A stretch of 10,176 nucleotides of DNA from contig DGXE01000067.1 in NCBI GenBank assembly GCA_002395525.1, positions 1 to 10,176 of the forward strand. Reading direction: 5' to 3'. The notes beneath the pieces were generated by a model. That model made no database searches. It had not been told where the DNA came from and saw only the letters and a list, made by a program, of their open reading frames with translations. Of the stretch, positions 5,050 to 10,176 are shown in pieces; positions within the stretch are counted from its first letter, which is position 1, and each line of letters opens with the position of its first letter. Both the position numbers and the translations under genes were made by a program. Source of the stretch: Ruminococcus sp. UBA4240 (GTDB taxonomy: Bacteria > Bacillota > Clostridia > Oscillospirales > Ruminococcaceae).

Positions 5050-6999
5050 ATGCAGCGGCGCAAGCGTATAGGTGTTATCATGGCATATCCCGAGGCAGGC
5101 TATCAGCAGAAGGTGCTCGACGGGATACGCCGCAACTGTGCCCGGTACGGATATGATGTACTGGTGTTTACCATGCAGGTGCAGTCCTGCCATTTTTACA
5201 AGAAGGCGCTCATAGGCGAGAAGAACATCTACGAGCTGATAAATTTCAACAGGCTCGACGGGGTCATCGTGTGTGCCGTGTCCCTGAGCGAGAACAATGA
5301 CTACACCATACATGACTATGTGGCATCCCTCATAAAGGAGAGGTGCACAAAGCCCGTTGTATCCATTGATATACCGATGGGGGACTGCCCCATGGTGGAA
5401 TCGGACGATGCCCTTGCCATGAAGGAAATGACAGATCATGTGCTGGATGTTCACGGGTGCAGGAAGGTGTATGTGCTCACCGGCGGCAAGAGCAACACCG
5501 TGTCCCACCGCAGGCTCAAAGGTGTCCGGCAGTCCTTTGAGGAGCACGGGCTGACCCTTGAGGAAAAGAACGTAATATTCGGGGATTTCTGGTACACCTC
5601 CGGCAGGATACTTGCAGACCGCATCGCCTCCGGGGAGACAGAACGGCCGGATGCGGTCATCTGCTGCTCCGACCATATGGCGATGGGGCTTACCTCGGAG
5701 CTTATCAAAAAAGGCATACGTGTGCCCGAGGACATATGTGTCACAGGCTTTGACTCCGTCAGCGAGTCGGCGGTGAACACCCCCTCCATCACATCCTATG
5801 TGCCGGGCATATCAGTTGCCGCCGGCAAGGCGATAAACCTCATAAGAGAGCAGATAGACCCGGGTGAGGAGATACTCCCGCCCCTGTCAAGCCCCCTGAA
5901 CGGTCTGAAGATATGCGCTTCCTGCGGCTGCCCCGAGGACTCTGCCTATGTAAAGGGTATGCTCAGCGGTATGCTGCTGCGGCACAACCATGAATATACG
6001 GACGAGAACTGGAAGGCGGACACCGCTGATATGCAGGTGTTCCTTGACAGCTATATGTTTGAACAGATGACCGGGACGGACACGGTCACGGACTGCCTGT
6101 ATCAGATAGCAAATGCGGACTGGCTCCTGAAGCCCTACTGGCACCTGTTCCTGTGCATGGATCCCGACTGGCTGGACACCACCTCGGTGACCACTGTGGG
6201 ATATCCGAAGCAGATGAACATCTCCCTGCACCAGATTACCGCAGACAGCGATTCAACAGGTTCCCAGAGGTATCTGACCCCGAAGAGCGACCACCTTTTC
6301 GACACCTCACTCATGCTCCCCCGCCTTGACGAGGACAGGGAGGAGCCCTCAATGTTCTACTTCTCCCCCGTCCACTTCAACGAGGCAGAGCTGGGATATG
6401 TGGTGCTTGAAAGGCCTCTTTCCGAGGAAAGGTGCATAGGGGCTGTGTTCCACAACTGGATGAGGAACATCTCCAACGCCCTTGAAATGATACGCTCCAA
6501 GAACCGTCTGCGGGTGCTGTCCGATCACGACGATCTGACGGGGATGTACAACCGCAGGGGGATGTACTCCGCACTGGAGGATATACGCACAAGACCCGGC
6601 AAGGCAAAGTACCTGCGGGTGTTCGTGGTGGATATGGACGGGCTGAAGTACGTAAACGACACCTTCGGACACAGCGAAGGGGACGTTGCCATAAAGGCAG
6701 TGGCTGAGGCCATACTGCGCACCGCCGCCCCGAATGACATATGCGTGCGTGCGGGGGGCGATGAGTTCTATCTCATCGGTACCGCCAGCATCAAGTCGGC
6801 AAAGAGCCTTGAGGACATATGCCAGAAATTCACCGAGACCCTTTCCTGCGTGAGCGGCCGCCTTGGCAAGCCCTACACCGTCACCGCCAGCATCGGCTAT
6901 GCCTGCGGTGCCCTTGACAGCAACGTTGACATACTCATAAGCAAGGCAGACGTCATGATGTACGAGCGGAAGGTAGCTGCAAGGAAAAACAGAGAATAG
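5050..6999 (+). CDS. LacI-type sugar-binding domain fused to GGDEF diguanylate cyclase
   Basis: About 649 residues in three parts. Residues 5-297 are a LacI/RbsB-like periplasmic-binding fold (KRIGVIMAYPEAGYQQKVLDGI at the start, DAVICCSDHMAMGLTSEL, GIRVPEDICVTGFDSV) but without the usual N-terminal HTH. Residues 298-489 are an unrecognised, possibly GAF-like linker. Residues 490-649 are a complete GGDEF domain: DLTGMYNRRG, VDMDGLKYVNDTFGHSEGD, GGDEF at 569-573 (6754-6768), ASIGYA and ISKADVMMYERK. The inhibitory RxxD site is not kept (APND in its place). No signal peptide or membrane helix is seen, so it should be cytosolic, making c-di-GMP in response to a small ligand, probably a sugar. 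ATG 5050 is preferred to ATG 5017: AAGGTG (5033-5038) precedes it and the first beta strand begins at once, whereas 5017 follows a hairpin without any ribosome binding site. Proximity to the GH130 gene suggests a mannoside-related ligand. Confidence 0.87.
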   Translation: MQRRKRIGVIMAYPEAGYQQKVLDGIRRNCARYGYDVLVFTMQVQSCHFYKKALIGEKNIYELINFNRLDGVIVCAVSLSENNDYTIHDYVASLIKERCTKPVVSIDIPMGDCPMVESDDALAMKEMTDHVLDVHGCRKVYVLTGGKSNTVSHRRLKGVRQSFEEHGLTLEEKNVIFGDFWYTSGRILADRIASGETERPDAVICCSDHMAMGLTSELIKKGIRVPEDICVTGFDSVSESAVNTPSITSYVPGISVAAGKAINLIREQIDPGEEILPPLSSPLNGLKICASCGCPEDSAYVKGMLSGMLLRHNHEYTDENWKADTADMQVFLDSYMFEQMTGTDTVTDCLYQIANADWLLKPYWHLFLCMDPDWLDTTSVTTVGYPKQMNISLHQITADSDSTGSQRYLTPKSDHLFDTSLMLPRLDEDREEPSMFYFSPVHFNEAELGYVVLERPLSEERCIGAVFHNWMRNISNALEMIRSKNRLRVLSDHDDLTGMYNRRGMYSALEDIRTRPGKAKYLRVFVVDMDGLKYVNDTFGHSEGDVAIKAVAEAILRTAAPNDICVRAGGDEFYLIGTASIKSAKSLEDICQKFTETLSCVSGRLGKPYTVTASIGYACGALDSNVDILISKADVMMYERKVAARKNRE

Positions 7000-7000
7000 T

Positions 7001-7035
7001 GCTGAATGCTGAATGAAGAATGCAGAATGAAGAAT
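7001..7035. repeat. GAAGAAT-type heptad array at the GGDEF gene stop
   Basis: Five phased units GCTGAAT, GCTGAAT, GAAGAAT, GCAGAAT, GAAGAAT begin one base after the TAG stop; the bases over the stop itself (GAATAGT, 6994-7000) keep the phase. It is the reverse complement of the CTTCATT-type arrays. Confidence 0.85.
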
Positions 7036-7040
7036 GATTT

Positions 7041-7086
7041 GCTTGCCTTTGCGTTTGGCATCCGTAGTCCAAGTGTACAGTGTACA
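7041..7086 (-). repeat. 46-base repeat module, inverted copy D
   Basis: The reverse complement of this segment matches 8737-8782 at 41 of 46 bases without gaps. It contains two perfect AGTGTAC units (7072-7085) and a unique-looking arm that contains GGATGCC followed by AAACGC when read on the minus strand. Similarity continues more weakly beyond 7086. Confidence 0.8.
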
Positions 7087-7142
7087 ATGATTGGACGGAG
7101 AATGGCTTTGCTTGTTGTGCTCTTTGTCCGCTGCGCTTGCGT

Positions 7143-7177
7143 AGCTGATAGCTAATAGTGAATAGCTGTTAGTGATA
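7143..7177. repeat. AGCTAAT-type heptad array
   Basis: Five phased units AGCTGAT, AGCTAAT, AGTGAAT, AGCTGTT, AGTGATA. Bases 7148-7170 are the exact reverse complement of 3618-3640. Confidence 0.8.
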
Positions 7178-7301
7178 GAGAATATGCGGCTTGACTTTCT
7201 CTTTCTCCACTGTGCTTGGCTTGGTTTGTGATGAAAGTGTACAGCTGGATGGGGAACTGGGCACTTGTTTCCTCTGACTGTCTGCTTTATGTGCGTAAAT
7301 C

Positions 7302-7333
7302 AAAAAAACTGCGGGTTTTCCCACAGCTTTTTT
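7302..7333. terminator. Bidirectional terminator-like hairpin
   Basis: CTGCGGG (7309-7315) and CCCACAG (7320-7326) form a stem around TTTT, flanked by a run of A (7302-7308) and a run of T (7328-7333). As minus-strand RNA the one odd pair is a G-U wobble and the stem is followed by seven T; as plus-strand RNA it has one C-A mismatch. It could end transcripts of the GGDEF gene. Confidence 0.65.
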
Positions 7334-7344
7334 ATAGCTGACAC

Positions 7345-7374
7345 TTGACAAAGTATATACAAATGTGATATAAT
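7345..7374 (+). promoter_or_regulatory. Promoter and candidate operator of the dinJ-yoeB operon
   Basis: TTGACA (7345-7350), an 18-base spacer and TATAAT (7369-7374) with TG at 7366-7367 (extended -10). The spacer contains the palindrome GTATATAC (7353-7360), a possible binding site for the ribbon-helix-helix antitoxin. AGGAGG (7383-7388) follows as ribosome binding site. Confidence 0.8.
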
Positions 7375-7395
7375 TCTATACGAGGAGGTGCTGTT

Positions 7396-7653
7396 ATGAC
7401 ACAGATCAATTTTCGTATAGAGGATGATGTAAAAACCAACGCCGAGAAAGCCCTTAAAGAAATGGGACTGTCCATGTCCTCAGCGATCAATATGTTTCTG
7501 GTCAAGGTGGGCAGAGAAAGGCGCATCCCTTTTGAGATCACAGCAAACGACCCTTTCTATTCCCCTGAAAACATGGAACGCCTGAGACGTTCGGCAGCTC
7601 AAATGGAGAAAACAGGCGGAACGGTACATGAGATAAGCAGTGCAGAAGAATGA
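7396..7653 (+). CDS. dinJ: RelB/DinJ-family antitoxin
   Basis: The 85-residue protein has the RelB/DinJ pattern: a ribbon-helix-helix N-terminus (TQINFRIEDDVKTNAEKALKEMGLSMSSAINMFLVKV, 2-38), the RRIPFEI motif (42-48) and a charged C-terminal tail that normally wraps the toxin. It should repress its own promoter and neutralise YoeB. ATG 7396 follows an AGGAGG seven bases upstream. Its stop overlaps the toxin start (ATGA, 7650-7653), so the two genes are translationally coupled. Pairing of a DinJ-type antitoxin with a YoeB-type toxin differs from the classical YefM-YoeB pair. Confidence 0.9.
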   Translation: MTQINFRIEDDVKTNAEKALKEMGLSMSSAINMFLVKVGRERRIPFEITANDPFYSPENMERLRRSAAQMEKTGGTVHEISSAEE

Positions 7654-7913
7654 TCAAGGCATTTTCAGATGAAGCGTGGGAGGACTACACCTACTGGGAG
7701 ACCCAGGACAGGAAAACCCTGAGGAGGATACTGAAGCTCATCGATGATATTGACAGGAACGGTTATGACGGTATCGGCAAGCCGGAAAGGTTATCCGGTG
7801 ATCTCTCCGACTACTGGAGCAGACGCATAGATGAAAAGAACAGGATCGTTTACCGTATTGTAGGCGACATCATCCAAATTATCCAGTGCGGTTCCCATTA
7901 CCGAGACAAATAA
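7650..7913 (+). CDS. yoeB: YoeB-family mRNA interferase toxin
   Basis: The 87-residue protein closely follows Escherichia coli YoeB: AWEDYTYWETQDRKTLRRILKLIDDI (9-34), GIGKPERLSGDLSDYWSRRID (41-61), RIVYRI (65-70) and a C-terminal HYRDK. The known catalytic residues E46, R65, H83 and Y84 are at the same positions here, so the toxin looks active. YoeB cleaves mRNA in the ribosomal A site. The gene overlaps the antitoxin gene by four bases and depends on coupling for translation. A hairpin at 7946-7972 probably ends the operon. Confidence 0.93.
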   Translation: MIKAFSDEAWEDYTYWETQDRKTLRRILKLIDDIDRNGYDGIGKPERLSGDLSDYWSRRIDEKNRIVYRIVGDIIQIIQCGSHYRDK

Positions 7914-7945
7914 ACCTCGGTCAGCTTTTACATTTCCATTTCCCT

Positions 7946-7972
7946 GCCCCTGTTCAGCCACTTTTCAGGGGC
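7946..7972 (+). terminator. Probable terminator of the dinJ-yoeB operon
   Basis: GCCCCTG (7946-7952) pairs perfectly with CAGGGGC (7966-7972) around a 13-base loop, followed by the moderately T-rich TGTTTGTGT, 33 bases after the yoeB stop. Confidence 0.6.
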
Positions 7973-8106
7973 TGTTTGTGTATTATTTCACACTTGCGTT
8001 CATCGGGGAGATAAGGCAGCCACAAGAAAAACAGAGAATGATTATCAAATAATAAGCATAGGCTGATAAAGGCTTGCTTGCGCTTTTCTTCTTTATTTGC
8101 CTTTCC

Positions 8107-8135
8107 CCCATACAAAAGCGGCGCTTTTGCATGGG
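8107..8135. repeat. Long imperfect hairpin
   Basis: The arms 8107-8119 and 8123-8135 pair at 12 of 13 positions (core CAAAAGC / GCTTTTG) around a GGC loop. No T run follows on either strand. Confidence 0.6.
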
Positions 8136-8154
8136 CAGTTCACAGACATTTCTA

Positions 8155-8181
8155 CCGCCGCACTCCTGCGGCGGCTTTTTT
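8155..8181 (+). terminator. Rho-independent terminator
   Basis: CCGCCGCA (8155-8162) pairs perfectly with TGCGGCGG (8167-8174) around CTCC and is followed by C and six T. It is a textbook plus-strand terminator, but the nearest plus-strand gene ends 240 bases upstream behind its own terminator, so it may end an unannotated small RNA or serve as a backup. Confidence 0.85.
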
Positions 8182-8185
8182 CAAA

Positions 8186-8300
8186 GCTTGCTTTCAACAA
8201 GCAAGCGTGAGCCGTAGGCTCACTTCCGTTCAGTGGGGGATTGTATCCCCCACTGAACGGAAACATGGAACCCATGCCACCGCAATGGCATGAGCTGCCA
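8186..8300. repeat. Chain of abutting perfect hairpins
   Basis: Three perfect hairpins follow each other with no spacer: GCTTGCTT/AAGCAAGC (8186-8206), GTGAGCC/GGCTCAC (8207-8223) and an 18-base-pair stem with a 3-base loop (8224-8262; left arm TTCCGTTCAGTGGGGGAT). They are followed by CATGG/CCATG (8264-8276) and CATGCCA/TGGCATG (8273-8292), which overlap, and TGGCA/TGCCA (8286-8300), which competes with the latter. The sequence suggests a structured RNA or a palindromic mobile element. Confidence 0.8.
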
Positions 8301-8560
8301 TTAGAGGCGGGGGACATAGCTTGCGGTTATACTGATTTCTGACGGGTGGATGATGGGTAAGAACCCCATAAAGGACTGAAAGGCTTCCGCACGCAACCGG
8401 AGCAAGGGAGAAAAAGGCACCGCCTGCAAAGACTCTGCAAAAGCGGTGCAAACCGGCAGTGATCCCGGTGTGATCGTCCTGACACCCAGCCAGAAAGCGG
8501 CTATGGAGCGGACAATGAGAATAATCAGATACCCCGGGAATGGATAATGCAGGATGAATG
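8300..8560. other. Possible structured non-coding segment
   Basis: Several stems can form: a bulged ATGGG/CCCAT-type stem near 8350-8370, GCACCGC (8417-8423) / GCGGTGC (8443-8449) with an inner TGCA/TGCA, and GGTGT (8467-8471) / ACACC (8482-8486). Purine-rich joining strands between stems look RNA-like. I cannot assign it to a known riboswitch or RNA family. Confidence 0.3.
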
Positions 8561-8723
8561 ATGAAAAGCTGTGACACGGAGCTGCTTGATCATCTCTGTT
8601 TTGCGTTTTCCCTTGCCGGGGGAAAGCACATCTCATCTTCCGGCTGTACACCATACCGCCGTATAGCAGCAGGAGCGGAGCGGGCAAAGAAGAAAAGAGC
8701 CTTCGCCTCTCCGTCAAAAAACT

Positions 8724-8758
8724 GTACACTGTACCTTGTACACTGTACACTGGGACTA
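8724..8758. repeat. GTACACT-type heptad array
   Basis: Phased units GTACACT, GTACCTT, GTACACT, GTACACT and the diverged GGGACTA. The left part is one or two units longer than in copy D, so unit number varies between copies. Confidence 0.8.
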
Positions 8759-8782
8759 TGGCTGCCAAACGCAGAGTCAAGC
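8737..8782 (+). repeat. 46-base repeat module, copy C
   Basis: This is the inverted partner of 7041-7086 (41 of 46 bases). Together they bracket dinJ-yoeB. Weaker similarity extends to the left through GCGGAGCGGGCAAAG and CTCCGTC, and the CCGTCAAAAAACT / ACTATGGCTGCC words are shared with 3542-3582. Confidence 0.8.
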
Positions 8783-8810
8783 CGCCCGACGCCCGTCAGA
8801 GTGTTTCGTT

Positions 8811-8838
8811 ATGCATTCTTAATTCTTCATTCTGCATT
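8811..8838. repeat. CTTCATT-type heptad array at the ABC-F gene stop
   Basis: Four phased units ATGCATT, CTTAATT, CTTCATT, CTGCATT. The stop codon and last codons of the minus-strand ABC-F gene (8827-8838) lie inside the array. Confidence 0.8.
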
Positions 8839-10176
8839 GGCTATCCATTCCTCCGTGTAGTCGTCGCAGAGGGCTTTGAGCTGTTCGTATTGGGTGCACA
8901 GCTCGTTCATTTTGATGTAGTCAGCCGCAATGTCAGGGAGAGCCATTCTCTCCTGCAAAGAGCGCATCTGCTCCTCCGTGTCGGAAATGAGCCGCTCCAG
9001 CTCCTTGGCACGGAGCTTCCTGCGGGTCTGCTCCTGCTTTTCCTTGCGGGACAGATGGGAGGGCTCCTCCTTTTTGGCGGCTTTCTCCGCCTGCTTTTCG
9101 GCAAACCTACGCTCCTGCTCCTCCTTCATCTGCTTCCGCTTCTCCTCGGAGTAGGCGTGATAGTCCATGTCGTAGACCCTCGTGCCCTGTGGGGAGACCT
9201 CGATCATGCGGTCAACGACCCGTTCGAGCAGGTAGCGGTCATGGGATACAAGGAGCATGGTGCCGGTGTAGCTTGCCAAGGCATCCTCGATGGCTTCCCT
9301 CGTGTCAATGTCCAGGTGGTTGGTGGGCTCGTCAAGAAGGAGCACGTTCCCCCTCTCCAGCATCATCAGCGCAAAGCACAGCTTTGCCCGTTCCCCGCCG
9401 CTTATGACCCCCACCGGCTTGAATACGTTCTCCCCGGTGATGCGCACAAGCCCTAAGAGCTTTCGTATCTGCTCGTCGGTCATGGTGCGGTAGCGGTCGT
9501 GAATCTCATCGATGACCGACAGGGAGGGGTGCAGCTGCCTGTTCTCCTGGTCGAAGTAGGACAGCTTCACGTTCTTGTTCCAGATCACCTGACCCTCGTA
9601 GGGGATAAGGCGCATGAGCATCCGCATGAAGGTGGACTTCCCCGTGCCGTTTGCCCCCACTATGCCTATCTTTTCACCACGGCGCACGGTGAGATCAGCC
9701 TTCCCCGCTATCTCCCGCCCCCCGGCGGCAATGGACAGCCCCTTTACCGTAAGCACGTCAAGGGGAGGCTCCACGTCGTATTCAAAGCGTATCACGGCGC
9801 TCTTGTCACGGATATGGGGCTTTTCGATGAGCTCCATGGACTCCAGCTTCTTTATGCGGGACTTTGCCATATCCGACGTGGAGGCACGCACAAGGTTCCT
9901 TGCCACAAAGTCCTTCAGGCGTGCTATCTTCTCCTGCTGGGCATAGTATTCCTTTAGCTGGCGCTCATCTGCCTCGTCACGGAGCTGCACCGCCTTGGTG
10001 TAGTTCCCCTTGAATCGGCGCAGGCGGCCGCCCTCTATCTCACAGACAGAGGTGCATATCCTGTCGAGGAAGTACCTGTCGTGGGACACTACCAGCAGCG
10101 CCCCCTTGTAGGCGGACAGATATTCCTCCAGCCACATGACCGTGTCGCTGTCAAGGTGGTTGGTGGGCTCGTCAAG
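8827..10176 (-). CDS. ABC-F family ATPase (N-terminus outside window)
   Basis: The frame is open to the right edge, so the Met at 10137 is internal; 449 residues are visible. They begin inside the first ATPase domain at its Walker B (LDEPTNHLD) and H-loop (LLVVSHDRYFLD), then the interdomain linker helices (about residues 55-120, rich in K, R and E), then a complete second domain with Walker A (GANGTGKST), signature (ISGGERAKL), Walker B (LLLDEPTNHLD) and H-loop (LLVSHDRYLLE). A long charged coiled-coil C-terminal extension follows. There are no membrane segments. ABC-F proteins bind the ribosomal E site and act in translation or antibiotic protection; this domain plan with a C-terminal coiled coil resembles the YdiF/Uup group, which is housekeeping more often than resistance. 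The last codons (ending NAE) and stop lie within a heptad repeat, so the natural C-terminus may have been replaced by a few residues. Confidence 0.92.
   Translation of the reverse strand, partial: LDEPTNHLDSDTVMWLEEYLSAYKGALLVVSHDRYFLDRICTSVCEIEGGRLRRFKGNYTKAVQLRDEADERQLKEYYAQQEKIARLKDFVARNLVRASTSDMAKSRIKKLESMELIEKPHIRDKSAVIRFEYDVEPPLDVLTVKGLSIAAGGREIAGKADLTVRRGEKIGIVGANGTGKSTFMRMLMRLIPYEGQVIWNKNVKLSYFDQENRQLHPSLSVIDEIHDRYRTMTDEQIRKLLGLVRITGENVFKPVGVISGGERAKLCFALMMLERGNVLLLDEPTNHLDIDTREAIEDALASYTGTMLLVSHDRYLLERVVDRMIEVSPQGTRVYDMDYHAYSEEKRKQMKEEQERRFAEKQAEKAAKKEEPSHLSRKEKQEQTRRKLRAKELERLISDTEEQMRSLQERMALPDIAADYIKMNELCTQYEQLKALCDDYTEEWIANAE

Larger units (their letters stand above)
7000..7395. 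other. Gene-free spacer with inverted repeat module D
   Basis: This spacer holds, from the left, a GAAGAAT-type heptad array starting at the stop codon of the GGDEF gene, an inverted copy of the 46-base module, an AGTGTAC-type array, an AGCTAAT-type array, a bidirectional terminator-like hairpin and the promoter of the next operon. No gene is visible. Confidence 0.7.
7914..8826. other. Long gene-free region rich in hairpins
   Basis: No convincing gene was found in these 913 bases on either strand; the open frames have no ribosome binding sites or family motifs. From the left it holds the yoeB terminator, a 19-base match to the MBOAT promoter region (7979-7997), a hairpin (8107-8135), a textbook terminator (8155-8181), a chain of hairpins (8186-8300), a further foldable region (8300-8560) and repeat module C (about 8660-8838). 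Confidence 0.65.

Noticed and set aside
8516..8550. TPP riboswitch-like words (TGAGA, ATACCCC, GGATAATGC)
   Set aside because: The words occur in the right order, but the GAACCTGATCT core and the 5' GGGGTGC arm are absent and no thiamine gene follows; the next gene is on the other strand. Probably coincidence.
8230..8780. Minus-strand open frames of 115 and 159 codons in the hairpin-rich region
   Set aside because: They overlap each other in different frames, cross perfect hairpins and GTACACT repeats, lack ribosome binding sites and show no domain motif.
9310..10176. Repeated GGTGGTTGGTGGGCTCGTC-type sequence at about 9314 and 10161
   Set aside because: Both are the Walker B region (LDEPTNHLD) of the two ATPase domains of one ABC-F protein, not a DNA repeat element.

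Overview
The window looks like a chromosomal segment of a Gram-positive gut or rumen Firmicute, most likely a Ruminococcus-type member of the Oscillospiraceae. This rests on the gene content (a GH130 mannoside phosphorylase close to the Ruminococcus albus type, strong AGGAGG ribosome binding sites, consensus sigma-A promoters, two small toxin-antitoxin modules), not on a marker gene. No rRNA, tRNA, CRISPR array, transposase or phage structural gene was seen.

Layout. Bases 2-328 (+) hold the C-terminal half of a DUF4256 protein cut by the window edge. Next are two minus-strand genes: yraN (502-876) and, upstream of it, an AlgI/DltB-like MBOAT O-acyltransferase (1018-2430) with its own promoter. 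Bases 2851-3481 (+) are a HigBA-type toxin-antitoxin pair behind a perfect consensus promoter. Bases 3887-4912 (+) encode a GH130 mannooligosaccharide phosphorylase, also behind a perfect promoter, followed by a large intercistronic hairpin and a protein (5050-6999, +) that fuses a LacI-type sugar-binding domain without a DNA-binding domain to a GGDEF diguanylate cyclase. Bases 7396-7913 (+) are a DinJ/RelB-YoeB toxin-antitoxin pair. A 900-base gene-free stretch (7914-8826) holds a terminator, a chain of abutting perfect hairpins and repeats. From 8827 to the right edge (minus) lies an ABC-F ATPase whose N-terminus is outside the window.

How the genes may work together. The phosphorylase and the sugar-binding diguanylate cyclase form a plausible unit: one degrades mannooligosaccharides, the other could report a sugar through c-di-GMP. 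The rest is a loose collection of housekeeping, envelope-modification and toxin-antitoxin genes.

The most unusual signal is in the spacers. At least a dozen places carry degenerate arrays with a strict or near-strict 7-base period, built from a few related words (AATAAGT, AGCTATT, CTTCATT, GTACACT, CCTAGCC types). They sit in longer, shuffled repeat modules. One 54-base module is a direct repeat flanking the HigBA locus; a 46-base module is an inverted repeat flanking the DinJ-YoeB locus. Arrays run into the stop codons of three genes and the start codon of a fourth. I do not recognise a named family for them.
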